DNA from: Lachnospiraceae bacterium V9D3004
Lineage (GTDB): Bacteria; Bacillota; Clostridia; Lachnospirales; Lachnospiraceae
Length of the DNA stretch: 47,636 nt
Reading direction: 5' to 3'
Assembly: GCA_000621985.1 (NCBI GenBank)
Contig: KK211382.1
Location: 1-47,636, forward strand
Both the position numbers and the translations under genes were made by a program. This document shows, piece after piece, positions 1-11,525 of the stretch. Within the stretch, counting starts at the first letter, position 1. Every line of letters begins with the position of its first letter. A model generated the notes under the pieces. That model ran no database searches. It was not told where the DNA came from and saw only the letters and a program-made list of their open reading frames with translations.

Positions 1-67
<67 letters not shown>

Positions 68-374
68 AAATGTTCATCCTTTTTGCTCATACATACTTTC
101 ACAGATCGCTCTGCGCTGGCTGTATTCGCTTGATTCCTCTTGGAATCTTACGAGGTCGTTCAATTCGAACCATTGGTTATGGTTCTCTTTGGTTTCCTCT
201 GAAAATTCTTCTTATTTTTCTTGAATTTTCAGGGTTGCCTGATTATCCAGTTTTCAAAGTTCGACTGTGCTGTTCGCACTTACTTCTCATGCCGATGTTC
301 GGCATCTTATCTTGTGTTAATTGCCTGCCCGCATCCGGTAATTATCATTGCCGTTTTGCGGGTCAGCAAAAAGT
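68..374 (-). other. rRNA operon leader region
   Basis: This 300-base stretch between the rrn promoter and 16S holds no gene. On the minus strand it contains the CTTTGAAAACTGGATAA tract familiar from Firmicute rRNA leaders and spacers, plus several inverted repeats: CTGAAAATTC (199-208) with its complement at 223-232, GAACCAT (167-173) with ATGGTTC (179-185), GATTCC/GGAATC (132-147) and a GATGCCGA/TCGGCAT hairpin around 290-307. These probably form the processing stem and antitermination region of pre-16S RNA. No boxA was confidently assigned. Confidence 0.7.
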
Positions 375-403
375 ATGATATCAAAGAATCAGGCTAATGT
401 CAA
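375..403 (-). promoter_or_regulatory. rRNA operon promoter
   Basis: On the minus strand there is a perfect TTGACA -35 box (398-403), a 17-base spacer and TATCAT as -10 (375-380). It lies just after the rpoC terminator and reads toward 16S, so it is the obvious sigma-A promoter for the rRNA operon. Only one strong promoter was seen in this interval. Confidence 0.85.
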
Positions 404-423
404 CACCTTTTTTAAATTTTTTT

Positions 424-464
424 AAAAAAAGTTTTTCGCTTGGCGAGCCAAGGTCCGCCAAGCG
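424..464 (-). terminator. Intrinsic terminator after rpoC
   Basis: A perfect 9-bp stem (CGCTTGGCG at 437-445 with CGCCAAGCG at 456-464) has a 10-base loop. On the minus strand it is followed by an A/T-rich tail containing a run of seven T. It sits 35 bases past the rpoC stop and just ahead of the rrn promoter, so it separates mRNA from rRNA transcription. Confidence 0.9.
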
Positions 465-498
465 ACAATTATACATTATAATTATCAGGCAAAAACCT

Positions 499-3400
499 TT
501 ATTCTTCGGACTCTGAAGCCACACCCTCTTCTGCATTTTCTTCAGAAGCCTCTTCGGTCACTTCATCATCCTCATCATTTACAATGTCTTCAGATACTTC
601 AACAATCTCTTCTTCATTTTCTTCGGACACTGCTATCATATCATCCTCACCGATCTCTTCTGCCACTTCTTCGGATATTGTTATGGTATCATCCTCAAAG
701 TCGGTACTGAGTTCAACATTACGATAATGCTTCATACCTGTACCTGCAGGTATAAGCTTACCGATAATAACATTCTCCTTAAGGCCGATAAGCGGATCTA
801 CCTTACCCTTGATCGCAGCATCGGTAAGAACCTTGGTGGTCTCCTGGAATGATGCAGCCGAAAGGAATGAATTGGTAGCAAGTGATGCTTTCGTTATTCC
901 AAGAAGAACCTGCTTGCCCTGAGGCGGCTCAAGTCCTTCAGCCTTAAGTCTGTTCACTTCATCTTCAAATACAAGTGTATCAACCATTACGCCCGGAAGG
1001 AATGAAGAATCACCATTGTCTTCGACTCTTACCTTCTTAAGCATCTGTCTTACAATTACTTCGATATGCTTGTCGTTGATATCAACACCCTGGATACGAT
1101 ATACCTTCTGTACTTCACGAAGCATATAATCCTGCACTGCACGAATTCCTTTGATCTTAAGTATATCGTGCGGATTAACGCTACCTTCGGTAATCTCGTC
1201 TCCGGCTTCAAGTACCTGTCCTTCAAGAACTTTAATACGCGATCCGTACGGTATCAGATATGCCTTGGAGTCGTTAGTACTCTCATCCGTTATTACTACT
1301 TCACGTTTTTTCTTGGTATCCCTTATGGTTACCTTACCGCCGAATTCGGCAATTATTGCAAGTCCCTTAGGCTTTCTTGCTTCAAACAACTCCTCTACAC
1401 GAGGAAGACCCTGCGTGATATCGTCACCGGCAACACCACCCGTATGGAATGTACGCATCGTAAGCTGTGTACCGGGTTCACCGATTGACTGCGCTGCGAT
1501 AATACCAACTGCTTCACCGACCTGAACCGCCTCTCCTGTTGCCATGTTTGCACCGTAACACTTGGAACATATTCCGATGTGTGACTTACAGGTAAGGACT
1601 GTTCTGATCTTAACAGTCGCTTTATCACCTTTCTCAATTATTGCCTTGGTATTACATATACGTTCGGCACGTTTCGGAGTGATCATATGATTTGCTTTAA
1701 CTATGATCTCACCATTGTCATCATATATGGTTTCACAGGAATATCTTCCTGTAATTCTGTCCTGAAGCTTAACGATAACATCTTTACCATCCATGATACA
1801 GCTGATATCCATTCCCGGAATCTCGTCGCTGTTCTCAAGACAGTCTACTTCTCTTATTATAAGCTCCTGTGACACGTCTACAAGACGTCTTGTAAGGTAT
1901 CCCGAGTCGGCTGTACGAAGAGCCGTATCCGACAGACCCTTTCTTGCACCGTGAGCCGAGATGAAATACTCGAGAACGTCAAGTCCCTCACGGAAGTTTG
2001 ATTTAATAGGAAGCTCGATGGTTCGTCCTGATGTATCCGCCATAAGACCACGCATACCGGCAAGCTGTTTGATCTGCTTATCGGAACCACGGGCACCGGA
2101 ATCCGCCATCATATTAATATTGTTATATTTGTCAAGACCGGCTTTAAGAGCTTTTGATATATTCTCATCAGTCTCATTCCATGTGTTGATTACTGCTTTG
2201 TAGCGCTCTTCTTCTGTAAGAAGACCTCTCCTGAAGTCTTTGGAGATCTTCTCAATGGTCTTTTCCGCATCAGCAAGATAGCCTTTCTTTGCCGCAGGCA
2301 CTGTCATGTCAGATATTGATACGGTCATTGCGGCCTTTGTCGAATATTTGTATCCGAGAGCCTTGATGTTATCAAGTATCTCAGCAGTCTTGGTAGAACC
2401 GTGAGTATTGATACATCTCTCAAGAATATCCTTGATACCGCCTTTCTTAACAAGGAAATCGATCTCAAGATCAAGTGCCTTATCAGGATCACTCCTGTCA
2501 ACATATCCAAGATCCTGCGTGATCACCTCGTTGAACAAAAATCTTCCGAGAGTTGATTCTATTACTTTGGAGATCTTGTTGCCGTCGGCATCAGTTCCCT
2601 CTCTTCTTACTTTGATCCTTGAATGAAGAGAGATATATCCGTTTTCATATGCGATTATCGCTTCATTTACATTCTTGAAAAACTTACCTTCGCCAAGTGC
2701 GTTCTCACGCTCCTGAGTAAGATAATATATACCAAGGACCATATCCTGTGACGGTACCGCAACAGGACCTCCGTCCGAAGGTTTAAGCAGATTGTTAGGT
2801 GACAGGAGCAGGAATCTGCACTCTGCCTGCGCTTCAACAGATAACGGAAGATGCACAGCCATCTGGTCTCCGTCAAAGTCGGCATTGAACGCTGTACATA
2901 CAAGCGGATGAAGCTTGATGGCCTTTCCTTCTACAAGTGTAGGCTCAAATGCCTGGATTCCAAGTCTGTGAAGTGTAGGAGCACGGTTAAGCATTACCGG
3001 ATGTTCCTTGATAACCTCCTCAAGCACATCCCATACCATCGGCTGTAATCTCTCAACCATCTTCTTTGCCTGTTTTACGTTGTGCGCTTTCTCCTGGGCA
3101 ACAAGCTCTTTCATAACGAATGGCTTGAACAATTCGATTGCCATCTCTTTCGGGAGTCCGCACTGATATATCTTAAGCTCGGGACCTACAACGATAACAG
3201 AACGTCCCGAATAGTCAACACGCTTTCCGAGAAGGTTCTGACGGAAACGTCCCTGCTTTCCTTTTAACATGTCTGACAGCGATTTGAGCGGACGATTACC
3301 CGGACCTGTAACAGGTCTTCCGCGTCTGCCGTTGTCAATAAGAGCGTCAACAGCTTCCTGAAGCATTCTCTTCTCATTTCTTACGATGATGTCAGGTGCT

Positions 3401-4248
3401 CCGAGTTCAAGAAGTCTGTTAAGACGATTGTTTCGGTTTATGATCCTTCTGTACAGATCGTTCATGTCGGAAGTAGCGAATCTTCCTCCGTCAAGCTGAA
3501 CCATGGGCCTTAGATCCGGCGGGATTACAGGGATTACAGTGAGTATCATCCACTCCGGTTTATTGTCAGACTCACGGAATGCTTCTATTACTTCAAGTCT
3601 CTTAATGATCTTCGCGCTCTTCTGTCCGTTTGATTCCTTAAGCTCAGCCTTGAGTTCCTTGCTGAGTTTGTCAAGATCGATATCTTTCAGAAGCTGCATA
3701 ATAGCTTCGGCACCCATTCCGACTTTGAACTCATTGCCGTACTCGGATCTTGCCTTCTGATATTCCATCTCTGTAAGGACATCCTTATACTTCAATGAAG
3801 TATTGCCCGGATCCAACACGATATAAGATGCAAAATACAATACTTTTTCAAGTACACGCGGTGAGATCTCGAGGATGAGGCTCATCCTGCTCGGGATTCC
3901 CTTAAAATACCATATATGTGATACCGGTGCAGCAAGCGAGATGTGACCCATTCTCTCTCTTCTTACACTTGCCTTGGTTACTTCAACACCGCACTTGTCA
4001 CATACAACATTCTTGTATTTTAATTTTTTGTACTTACCGCAGAAACACTCCCAGTCCTTGCTGGGTCCGAATATTCTCTCACAGAACAGACCGTCTCTTT
4101 CCGGCTTAAGTGTTCTGTAGTTGATGGTTTCGGGTTTAAGGACCTCTCCCCTTGACCATTCGATGATCTTCTCCGGAGAAGCAAGTCCTATCTTAATAGC
4201 TTCATAAGTTATATTCTCATTATTAACACTATTGCTTATTGTTGGCAT
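499..4248 (-). CDS. rpoC: DNA-directed RNA polymerase subunit beta'
   Basis: Catalytic subunit of RNA polymerase, 1249 residues. Visible landmarks are the N-terminal zinc site (CFCGK followed by [10 protein letters not shown]), the catalytic [15 protein letters not shown] loop that binds Mg2+, the second zinc site ([11 protein letters not shown]) and the trigger-loop region (MRTFHTGG). I place the start at the ATG at 4248, because the AGGAAAGGA ribosome site is 10 bases ahead of it but only one base ahead of the in-frame GTG at 4257. The last 60 or so residues form a strongly acidic Glu/Asp tail. It follows rpoB by about 39 bases and ends at a strong terminator. The function is certain; the tail is the only unusual part. 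Confidence 0.98.
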   Translation of the reverse strand: MPTISNSVNNENITYEAIKIGLASPEKIIEWSRGEVLKPETINYRTLKPERDGLFCERIFGPSKDWECFCGKYKKLKYKNVVCDKCGVEVTKASVRRERMGHISLAAPVSHIWYFKGIPSRMSLILEISPRVLEKVLYFASYIVLDPGNTSLKYKDVLTEMEYQKARSEYGNEFKVGMGAEAIMQLLKDIDLDKLSKELKAELKESNGQKSAKIIKRLEVIEAFRESDNKPEWMILTVIPVIPPDLRPMVQLDGGRFATSDMNDLYRRIINRNNRLNRLLELGAPDIIVRNEKRMLQEAVDALIDNGRRGRPVTGPGNRPLKSLSDMLKGKQGRFRQNLLGKRVDYSGRSVIVVGPELKIYQCGLPKEMAIELFKPFVMKELVAQEKAHNVKQAKKMVERLQPMVWDVLEEVIKEHPVMLNRAPTLHRLGIQAFEPTLVEGKAIKLHPLVCTAFNADFDGDQMAVHLPLSVEAQAECRFLLLSPNNLLKPSDGGPVAVPSQDMVLGIYYLTQERENALGEGKFFKNVNEAIIAYENGYISLHSRIKVRREGTDADGNKISKVIESTLGRFLFNEVITQDLGYVDRSDPDKALDLEIDFLVKKGGIKDILERCINTHGSTKTAEILDNIKALGYKYSTKAAMTVSISDMTVPAAKKGYLADAEKTIEKISKDFRRGLLTEEERYKAVINTWNETDENISKALKAGLDKYNNINMMADSGARGSDKQIKQLAGMRGLMADTSGRTIELPIKSNFREGLDVLEYFISAHGARKGLSDTALRTADSGYLTRRLVDVSQELIIREVDCLENSDEIPGMDISCIMDGKDVIVKLQDRITGRYSCETIYDDNGEIIVKANHMITPKRAERICNTKAIIEKGDKATVKIRTVLTCKSHIGICSKCYGANMATGEAVQVGEAVGIIAAQSIGEPGTQLTMRTFHTGGVAGDDITQGLPRVEELFEARKPKGLAIIAEFGGKVTIRDTKKKREVVITDESTNDSKAYLIPYGSRIKVLEGQVLEAGDEITEGSVNPHDILKIKGIRAVQDYMLREVQKVYRIQGVDINDKHIEVIVRQMLKKVRVEDNGDSSFLPGVMVDTLVFEDEVNRLKAEGLEPPQGKQVLLGITKASLATNSFLSAASFQETTKVLTDAAIKGKVDPLIGLKENVIIGKLIPAGTGMKHYRNVELSTDFEDDTITISEEVAEEIGEDDMIAVSEENEEEIVEVSEDIVNDEDDEVTEEASEENAEEGVASESEE

Positions 4249-4287
4249 TCGTTGCACGTCCTTTCCTGTACGTTTTACAACCTGTTA

Positions 4288-7200
4288 TCAAAACTTCAAA
4301 ACATCAAGATTAATCTCTTCGTCTTCGGGTTCTTCCGCTCCCACGGAGTCACCGTCCATTGCTTCGGAAAATCCCGGTCTCTTGGAAGGATCTTCCTTGT
4401 TATAACCAAAATCTTCACCTTCAATAAGTTCTCTCGTATCCTTATCGCCTTCACTGTAATCGATGTTCTCGGTCATCTTGACTTCATTTCCGTCTTCGTC
4501 AAGAACCGTAACATCAAGCGCAAGCGACTGAAGCTCTTTCAACAATACCTTAAATGATTCAGGTATTCCCGGATCCGTTATATTGTCACCCTTGATAATT
4601 GCTTCGTAAGTCTTAACACGGCCAACAACGTCATCCGACTTAACGGTAAGAATCTCCTGAAGTGTATATGCAGCACCATATGCCTCGAGTGCCCAAACTT
4701 CCATCTCACCGAATCTCTGTCCGCCAAACTGGGCTTTTCCTCCCAATGGCTGCTGGGTTACCAATGAATACGGTCCCGTTGAACGTGCATGTATCTTATC
4801 ATCAACAAGATGATGCAGCTTCAGATAATGCATGAATCCGACCGTAACCGGGCTGTCAAAGTATTCTCCGGTCCTTCCGTCACGAAGTCTTACTTTTCCG
4901 TCTCTGTTGATCGGTACTCCTGCCCATTCTTTTCTGTATTCCTCATTCTCGATAAGGAAATCAAGCAATTCCGGATTGAGTATATCTTTATACTTGTTCT
5001 TGAACTCGTCAAGCGGAGTATTAACATAGTCGTTGGCAAGCTCAAGCGTATCCATGATATCGTACTCGTCAGCTCCGTCAAATACAGGTGTTGATACATT
5101 GAAACCAAGTGCTTTGGCAGCAAGACTCAGATGTATCTCAAGTACCTGTCCGATATTCATACGCGACGGCACACCCAACGGGTTAAGAACGATATCAAGC
5201 GGTCTTCCGTTCGGAAGGAACGGCATATCTTCAACAGGAAGCACTCTGGATACAACACCCTTGTTTCCGTGACGACCTGCCATCTTATCGCCGACCTGTA
5301 TCTTTCTCTTCTGGGCAATATATATTCTTACGGTCTCGTTAACTCCCGGCGGAAGTTCATCACCGTTATCTCTTGTAAATACTTTGGCATCCACAACGAT
5401 ACCGAATTCTCCGTGAGGCACTCTTAATGAAGTATCTCTTACTTCTCTTGCCTTCTCACCGAAGATCGCACGAAGCAGTCTCTCTTCTGCAGTAAGCTCT
5501 GTCTCGCCCTTAGGCGTTACTTTTCCGACAAGGATATCACCTGCGCGCACTTCGGCACCGATCCTGATTATTCCTCTCTCATCAAGATCTTTCAGCGCAT
5601 CTTCACCAACACCCGGAACGTCTCTTGTAATATCTTCGGGTCCGAGCTTAGTCTCTCTTGCCTCAGTCTCATATTCATTAATATGAACGGATGTGTATAC
5701 ATCATCCTGAACCAGTCTCTCACTAAGGAGAACCGCATCCTCGTAGTTATATCCTTCCCATGTCATGAATCCGATGAGCGGGTTCTTTCCAAGGGCTATC
5801 TCTCCGCCTGCCGTTGAAGGTCCGTCTGCGATAACCTGACCTTTCTCGACTCTGTCGCCTTTAACAACCAACGGTCTCTGGTTCATACATGTTCCCTGGT
5901 TACTTCTTGCGAACTTCTCGAGCGGATACTCATCTATCTCTCCATCGTCATTTTTAACGATGATCATATTGGAAACCGATCTTTCAACAACACCGGACGC
6001 ATTACATACCACACAGTTTCCGGAATCCACTGCCGCCTTAAGCTCCATGCCCGTTCCGACAACCGGTGCCTCTGTTACGAGAAGCGGTACCGCCTGACGC
6101 TGCATGTTGGATCCCATAAGTGCACGGTTTGCATCGTCATTCTCAAGGAACGGGATCATTGCCGTCGCAACCGAGAATACCATCTTAGGTGATACATCCA
6201 TGAAGTCTATCTTGCTCTTCTCAAATGTGGAAGTCTCTTCCCTGAAACGACCTGATACGTTGTTATTCACAAAATGTCCTTCTTCATCAAGAGGCTCATT
6301 AGCCTGTGCAACATAGTATCTGTCTTCTTCATCTGCAGTCATATATATAACTTCATCGGTTACTTTCGGATTGGAAGGATCGGTCTTGTCTACTTTACGA
6401 TACGGTGCTTCAACGAAACCGTACTCATTTATCCTTGCATAGGAAGCAAGTGAGTTGATAAGTCCGATGTTCGGTCCTTCAGGTGTCTCGATAGGACACA
6501 TTCTTCCGTAGTGTGAATAGTGAACGTCCCTGACTTCGAATCCGGCTCTGTCTCTCGAAAGACCACCGGGTCCGAGTGCCGACAAACGTCTCTTATGTGT
6601 AAGCTCACTGAGCGGGTTGTTCTGATCCATGAACTGTGACAGCTGGGAACTTCCGAAGAATTCCTTAACAGCCGCCGTTACCGGCTTGATATTGATAAGT
6701 GACTGAACTGATACATCATCGGTATCCTGTGTTGTCATACGTTCACGAACAACTCTTTCCATACGTGACAGACCGATCCTGTACTGATTCTGGAGAAGTT
6801 CTCCTACCGCACGGATACGTCTGTTTCCGAGGTGATCGATATCGTCATTGTTACCGATACCGTACTCAAGATGTATATTATAATTAATGGAAGCAAATAT
6901 ATCTTCCTTTGTTATATTCTTCGGAATAAGTTCCGCAACATTCCTTTTGATCGCTTCGTATATCTCTTCCTCGGATTCATTCTCTTCAAGGATCCTCTTG
7001 AGGCATGGATAATATACTTCCTCGGTTATTCCGAGTTCCTTCTTATCTGCCTTTGGAAGAAATGCATTGAGATCAACCATCATATTGGAAAGTATCTTAA
7101 CGATTCTCTCTTCTGTCTGGATCCATATTGCGGGGATTGCCGCATACTGGATAGTATCAGCAAGTTCTTCGGTGATCACAGTGCCTGCTTCGGCGATCAC

Positions 7201-8181
7201 TTCACCTGTTGTTTCATCAACAACATCCTTTGCAAGTTCGAATCCTACCACTCTGTTACGGAGCGCAAGTTTTTTGTTGAACTTATATCTGCCGACTTTT
7301 GCAAGATCATATCTCTTGACATCAAAAAACATACTGTTGACAAGGTTTTCGGCACTTTCAACAGAAAACGGCTCGCCGGGTCTTAACTTTGAATACAACT
7401 CCGAAAGTCCCGACTGATAGTTATCATTATTCTTATCTGAATTAGCGGAAAGACCGTCCGAATCTCCTGAAGCATTTTTGGAATTGCCGACGGAATGCTC
7501 CTTGGATAAGCTGGCAAGGATCTTCGGTTCTTCACCGAACATCTCCAGTATCTCGGCAGCGGTTCCGACACCGAGTGCCCTGATGAATACAGTAATAGGC
7601 ACTTTTCGATTCCTGTCTACACGAACATAGAACACGTCATTAGAATCTGTCTCATATTCAAGCCATGCACCACGATTCGGGATGACCGTACTTGAGAACA
7701 GTCTCTTACCGATCTTGTCATGACCTATGGCATAATAGATTCCGGGCGAGCGAACAAGCTGGCTTACAATAACACGTTCCGCGCCGTTGATAACAAAGGT
7801 TCCTGTCTGGGTCATCAAAGGAAGATCACCCATAAAAATTCCACGTTCCTTAAACTCGTCTTTCTCCTTGTTGTGAAGCCTTACAGTTACTTTGAGAGGT
7901 GCTGCATATGTTGCATCACGCTCTTTGCATTCCTCAATGGAATACTTGATGTCTTCTGTACAAAGCTTGAAGTCAACAAATTCAAGGCTAAGTTTCCCAT
8001 TATAATCATTGATGGGAGAGATGTCCTTGAAGGCTTCCTTAAGCCCTTCTTCAAGAAACCACCCGTAAGAATTCGTCTGTACCTCAATCAGATTAGGCAT
8101 ATCAAGCACTTCTTTTCTTCTTGAGTAGCTCATTCTTACATTGTTGCCAACGTGACTTGGTCGTATTCTGTTTTTCTCCAT
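4288..8181 (-). CDS. rpoB: DNA-directed RNA polymerase subunit beta
   Basis: Beta subunit of RNA polymerase, 1297 residues, co-transcribed with rpoC. The rifampicin-binding region is intact and of the sensitive type ([28 protein letters not shown]). The [13 protein letters not shown] and [17 protein letters not shown] motifs are present. A Ser/Asn/Asp-rich stretch of about 25 residues interrupts the lobe region before LRPGEP, compared with the shorter linker I recall in Bacillus. The ATG at 8181 is preceded by AAGGAGTG. Usually rplJ-rplL lie directly upstream of rpoB; here an intergenic repeat and cysNC do. Confidence 0.98.
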   Translation of the reverse strand: MEKNRIRPSHVGNNVRMSYSRRKEVLDMPNLIEVQTNSYGWFLEEGLKEAFKDISPINDYNGKLSLEFVDFKLCTEDIKYSIEECKERDATYAAPLKVTVRLHNKEKDEFKERGIFMGDLPLMTQTGTFVINGAERVIVSQLVRSPGIYYAIGHDKIGKRLFSSTVIPNRGAWLEYETDSNDVFYVRVDRNRKVPITVFIRALGVGTAAEILEMFGEEPKILASLSKEHSVGNSKNASGDSDGLSANSDKNNDNYQSGLSELYSKLRPGEPFSVESAENLVNSMFFDVKRYDLAKVGRYKFNKKLALRNRVVGFELAKDVVDETTGEVIAEAGTVITEELADTIQYAAIPAIWIQTEERIVKILSNMMVDLNAFLPKADKKELGITEEVYYPCLKRILEENESEEEIYEAIKRNVAELIPKNITKEDIFASINYNIHLEYGIGNNDDIDHLGNRRIRAVGELLQNQYRIGLSRMERVVRERMTTQDTDDVSVQSLINIKPVTAAVKEFFGSSQLSQFMDQNNPLSELTHKRRLSALGPGGLSRDRAGFEVRDVHYSHYGRMCPIETPEGPNIGLINSLASYARINEYGFVEAPYRKVDKTDPSNPKVTDEVIYMTADEEDRYYVAQANEPLDEEGHFVNNNVSGRFREETSTFEKSKIDFMDVSPKMVFSVATAMIPFLENDDANRALMGSNMQRQAVPLLVTEAPVVGTGMELKAAVDSGNCVVCNASGVVERSVSNMIIVKNDDGEIDEYPLEKFARSNQGTCMNQRPLVVKGDRVEKGQVIADGPSTAGGEIALGKNPLIGFMTWEGYNYEDAVLLSERLVQDDVYTSVHINEYETEARETKLGPEDITRDVPGVGEDALKDLDERGIIRIGAEVRAGDILVGKVTPKGETELTAEERLLRAIFGEKAREVRDTSLRVPHGEFGIVVDAKVFTRDNGDELPPGVNETVRIYIAQKRKIQVGDKMAGRHGNKGVVSRVLPVEDMPFLPNGRPLDIVLNPLGVPSRMNIGQVLEIHLSLAAKALGFNVSTPVFDGADEYDIMDTLELANDYVNTPLDEFKNKYKDILNPELLDFLIENEEYRKEWAGVPINRDGKVRLRDGRTGEYFDSPVTVGFMHYLKLHHLVDDKIHARSTGPYSLVTQQPLGGKAQFGGQRFGEMEVWALEAYGAAYTLQEILTVKSDDVVGRVKTYEAIIKGDNITDPGIPESFKVLLKELQSLALDVTVLDEDGNEVKMTENIDYSEGDKDTRELIEGEDFGYNKEDPSKRPGFSEAMDGDSVGAEEPEDEEINLDVLKF

Positions 8182-8296
8182 TAACGCTTACACTCCTTAA
8201 TCTTAGAGTTTTCGGATGCTCGCTCCGTTAATAAGTTACCATTTTCCCCGCATCTTGCGGACTTCATAAAAATACATTGATTTTTACAGAATATAT

Positions 8297-8326
8297 GTTA
8301 TAATATGTTTAAATAATACGTGTAAA
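8297..8326 (-). promoter_or_regulatory. rpoB promoter
   Basis: Minus-strand TTTACA (8321-8326), an 18-base spacer and TATAAC (8297-8302) form a reasonable sigma-A promoter about 115 bases ahead of rpoB. The implied leader contains a CCGCA/TGCGG hairpin (8248-8260) and an AAAAAT/ATTTTT pair (about 8269-8286). A perfect 13-base palindrome, GGTGCATTGCACC (8328-8340), lies immediately upstream of the -35 box and could bind a regulator. Confidence 0.65.
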
Positions 8327-8410
8327 TGGTGCATTGCACCACGATGAGCACTCTACATATTATCACATTTTTTCCCCCATGTCAAGGGGATTTTTTTTTG
8401 TAACAATCAC

Positions 8411-8595
8411 GTTACTATTCACGTTGCACGTAATGTTATACGGATTTGTCGTGCTTGCATGCAAGAATCTGTATAACATTACGTGTAAGGTTCCGGTGAA
8501 ACAGGAACCGCCCCCACACCCACAGCCGTAAGCAGCGAAGCTGCGACATACGTGAAACGGATGGGCTGTGGGTTGTGGGGCACTTGAATAGTAAC
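8411..8595 (+). mobile_element. Structured inverted-repeat element, copy 1 (MITE-like)
   Basis: A 185-bp element begins GTTACTATTCAC and ends GAATAGTAAC. Stem A (CACGTAATGTTATAC paired with its exact complement, 15 bp) has a loop containing TGCTTGCATGCAAGAA. A GGTTCC/GGAACC hairpin follows. Stem B (CCCACA and CCCACAGCC paired with GGCTGTGGG and TGTGGG) encloses a short GCAGC-GAA-GCTGC hairpin. It matches copy 2 (13814-14006, opposite strand) in termini, loops and the CAGGAACCGC block, while stem A arms differ completely. No clear target duplication flanks this copy (ACAATCAC left, AACCTTAC right). No ORF of substance lies inside. Confidence 0.8.
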
Positions 8596-8608
8596 AACCT
8601 TACACAAC

Positions 8609-8650
8609 AAAAGGTATCAATCCGACATACCGGTCGGTTTGATACCTTTT
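8609..8650 (-). terminator. Intrinsic terminator after cysNC
   Basis: AAAAGGTATCAA (8609-8620) pairs with TTGATACCTTTT (about 8639-8650). An inner CCGAC/GTCGG pair extends the hairpin. The flanking A and T runs make it look bidirectional. It lies 32 bases past the cysNC stop codon. Confidence 0.85.
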
Positions 8651-8681
8651 ATATATCCTTATATCATCATCCACACTGATA

Positions 8682-10499
8682 CTACAGATGAAGCTTCTCT
8701 ATTATCTCGTCCACGCATTCTTCAATATCCCTGCCGGTGGTATCTATCTCCACATCGGGACTTACCGGTGCTTCGTAAGGACTGTTGACGCCTGTGAAGT
8801 TCGGGATCTCATTTTTCATGGCTTTTGCATAGAGTCCCTTCACGTCACGTCTCTTACATTCCTCAACAGGTGTTGACACATATACCTCATTATATGCATC
8901 ACCCAGTATTCCCGCAGCGTTCTTCCTGTCTCTCCTGTACGGCGATATAGCCGATACCATAACAATGATGCCTGCGTCGTTAAGAAGCTTTGCGGCCTCG
9001 GCGATACGTCTGATGTTCTCGGTTCTGTCCGCCTCTTTGAAGCCAAGGTTATTGTTGAGTCCGTGTCTGACATTATCACCGTCAAGTATCATTGTATGTC
9101 TGCCAAGCATAAGAAGTCTCTTCTCCAGGGCATTTGCAAGAGTTGACTTACCGGCTCCCGACAGACCCGTAAACCATACGGTCGCTGCTTTCTGACCAAG
9201 CTTTTCTTCTCTCAGTTCTCTTGTCACATCCATGTTGTGCCATATGACATTGTCGCCTCGCCTTAACTCATGCTCCACGGTTCCGCATGCTGATGTCATA
9301 TTGGTCTCGCTGTCGATAAGTATGAAGCAGCCCAATGCTTTTATCTTCTTAAATGAACTGAATACTATTCGTTCCGACATCATGATCTCGCACACACCGA
9401 TCTCGTTCTTAACGAGAGTATCGCATGCGATATGATTGCCCGTATTGATATCTATCTTGTATCTGATCCTCAGCACGGATGCCGTTATCTTCTTTGTTCC
9501 AAGCTTAAGGTAATAACTCTTGCCTGTCTTAAGAGGTTCATCATCCATCCACAGAAGCTGCCCCTTGAACAGATTGTTGGTCACTGTATCGTTACCGTTT
9601 ACAAGGACACATCCTCTTGATATATCCATCTCGCGGTTTATGACCACTGTTACGGGTTCACCCGCAGATGCCGATTCAACACGTTTGTCACATCTGTACA
9701 TCTCTTTTACAACTGCCTTTTCACCACTTGGCAGTGAAGTGATCTCTTCGCCTTCCTTCACGGTTCCCATCTCTATCTGTCCCTGGAAGCCCCTGAAGTT
9801 ACTGTTAGGTCTGCATACTCTCTGAATAGGAAGCACGAATTCCGTGTCGTCTGTCTGCTCTTCGGTATCAACGTCCTCAAGGTACTCAAGAAGCGGAACA
9901 CCGTCGAACCACGTCATATTATCGGAACCGTTAGTGATGTTGTCACCTACAGTTGCCGATACAGGTATAACATACAGGCTGTCATACTCGATCTCTTCCA
10001 TCATTTTATCTATATCTGCTTTGATCTTTTCGAACACGGCCTTGTCATAGTCTACAAGATCCATCTTATTGATAGTGAATACATAGTGCTTTATTCCCAT
10101 GAGCGCGCATATGCGGAGATGTCTTCTGGTCTGGATCATAACACCGTTTGAAGCATCTATAAGCAGCACGGCAAGATCGGCAAATGATGCGCCCACGGCC
10201 ATGTTACGAGTATATTCCTCATGTCCCGGAGTGTCGGCCACAATAAAACTTCTCTTATCGGTCGTAAAATATCTGTATGCCACATCTATGGTTATTCCCT
10301 GCTCACGTTCTGCCATGAGTCCGTCAAGAAGAAGCGAATAATCAAGTCCGCCGTCATTGCTTCCTATCTTGCTGTCCATCTCAAGCGCGCGCTTCTGGTC
10401 AGCGAATATTAGCTTGGCGTCATAGAGCATATGTCCTATAAGTGTTGATTTACCATCGTCAACGCTTCCGCATGTTATAAACTTAAGAAGGCTCTTCAT
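8682..10499 (-). CDS. cysNC: Bifunctional sulfate adenylyltransferase subunit 1 / adenylylsulfate kinase
   Basis: Fusion of CysN (GTPase subunit of ATP sulfurylase) and CysC (APS kinase), 605 residues. With CysD it makes APS and then PAPS from sulfate in the cytoplasm. The CysN part carries the G1 loop GSVDDGKS (11-18), DTPGH (89-93) and NKMD (144-147). The CysC part begins near residue 437 with the P-loop GLSGAGKS (445-452) and the DGDNVRHG motif (473-480). The start ATG overlaps the cysD stop (TAATG). This NodQ-like arrangement produces PAPS. No APS or PAPS reductase is in the window, and the gene upstream in the operon is a sulfotransferase, so the product may be used for sulfation rather than cysteine synthesis (inference). 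Confidence 0.95.
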   Translation of the reverse strand: MKSLLKFITCGSVDDGKSTLIGHMLYDAKLIFADQKRALEMDSKIGSNDGGLDYSLLLDGLMAEREQGITIDVAYRYFTTDKRSFIVADTPGHEEYTRNMAVGASFADLAVLLIDASNGVMIQTRRHLRICALMGIKHYVFTINKMDLVDYDKAVFEKIKADIDKMMEEIEYDSLYVIPVSATVGDNITNGSDNMTWFDGVPLLEYLEDVDTEEQTDDTEFVLPIQRVCRPNSNFRGFQGQIEMGTVKEGEEITSLPSGEKAVVKEMYRCDKRVESASAGEPVTVVINREMDISRGCVLVNGNDTVTNNLFKGQLLWMDDEPLKTGKSYYLKLGTKKITASVLRIRYKIDINTGNHIACDTLVKNEIGVCEIMMSERIVFSSFKKIKALGCFILIDSETNMTSACGTVEHELRRGDNVIWHNMDVTRELREEKLGQKAATVWFTGLSGAGKSTLANALEKRLLMLGRHTMILDGDNVRHGLNNNLGFKEADRTENIRRIAEAAKLLNDAGIIVMVSAISPYRRDRKNAAGILGDAYNEVYVSTPVEECKRRDVKGLYAKAMKNEIPNFTGVNSPYEAPVSPDVEIDTTGRDIEECVDEIIEKLHL

Positions 10500-11398
10500 T
10501 AGAAATATCCCTCCCTTTTTCTTCTCTCCATACTGGCATTCTCCTCATGATCGATAACACGGCTCGTTCTCTCGGAAGATACAGCACCGAGCGTCTCCTT
10601 AATGATCTCCGGAAGAGTGTCCGCATCAGATTCTATTCCGCCGGTAAGCGGGTAACAGCCGAGCGTACGGAAACGTACTTTCTTCATTTGAGGCTTCTCA
10701 CCGTCAAGAAGTCTCATGCGGTCATCATCAACCATAATGATATTGCCGTCCCTGTATACCACAGGACGTTCTTTTGCATAATAAAGCGGAACTATCGGAA
10801 TGTTCTCGCGCTCTATATACTGCCATATATCCCTCTCGGTCCAGTTGGAAAGCGGGAATACTCTCATGCTCTCCCCTTTTATGATCTGGGCATTGTATAA
10901 CTTCCACATCTCGGGTCTCTGGTTCTTCGGCTCCCAAGCATGGTTGCTGTTTCTGAAAGAGAATATCCTCTCTTTCGCCCTTGACTTCTCCTCATCACGC
11001 CTTCCGCCGCCGAATGCTGCCGTAAAGCCGTATTTGTCAAGCGCCTGCTTAAGTGCCTGTGTCTTCATGACATCAGTATATATGGAACCGTGGTCAAATG
11101 GATTGATCCCTTTCTTAACGCCGTCTTCGTTAGTATAAACGATCATCTCCATGCCGGTCTTTTCAGCGATCTTGTCACGAAACTCGATCATTTCTTTGAA
11201 CTTCCATGTTGTATCTATGTGCATAAGCGGAAACGGCGGCTTCTCCGGGTAAAATGCCTTCATTGCAAGATGAAGCATTACCGAGCTGTCTTTTCCTATT
11301 GAATACAACATTACTACCTTTTCACATTCAGCTGCCACTTCGCGCATTATATATATCGCTTCAGCTTCCAGCCTGTCAAGGTGCGATAGATTACTCAT
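10499..11398 (-). CDS. cysD: Sulfate adenylyltransferase subunit 2
   Basis: Catalytic PP-loop subunit of the CysDN ATP sulfurylase, 299 residues, the usual length. The PP-loop reads YSIGKDSSV at residues 32-40. The [16 protein letters not shown] and [11 protein letters not shown] motifs are typical of the family. The GGAGG site lies a few bases before the ATG. The stop is fused to the cysN start, which indicates translational coupling. It follows the sulfotransferase gene by 127 bases with no clear terminator between; a weak hairpin (CCAAG/CTTGG, about 11445-11468) is present in that gap. Confidence 0.96.
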   Translation of the reverse strand: MSNLSHLDRLEAEAIYIMREVAAECEKVVMLYSIGKDSSVMLHLAMKAFYPEKPPFPLMHIDTTWKFKEMIEFRDKIAEKTGMEMIVYTNEDGVKKGINPFDHGSIYTDVMKTQALKQALDKYGFTAAFGGGRRDEEKSRAKERIFSFRNSNHAWEPKNQRPEMWKLYNAQIIKGESMRVFPLSNWTERDIWQYIERENIPIVPLYYAKERPVVYRDGNIIMVDDDRMRLLDGEKPQMKKVRFRTLGCYPLTGGIESDADTLPEIIKETLGAVSSERTSRVIDHEENASMERRKREGYF

Positions 11399-11525
11399 TC
11401 TTATCCTCCTATATTAACTCTTATTGCCAATCTTATAACATCATCCAAGTCCCCGCCGCGAGGCTTGGCGCTGTATTCGGGTCTTCGCAGGTGAACAAAT
11501 ATCCTGTCCGAATCCGTATGATATG

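Noticed and set aside
1066-1525. Plus-strand frames inside rpoC and similar frames inside other long genes
   Set aside because: They are antisense or frame-shifted shadows of clearly conserved genes, without ribosome sites or recognisable domains.
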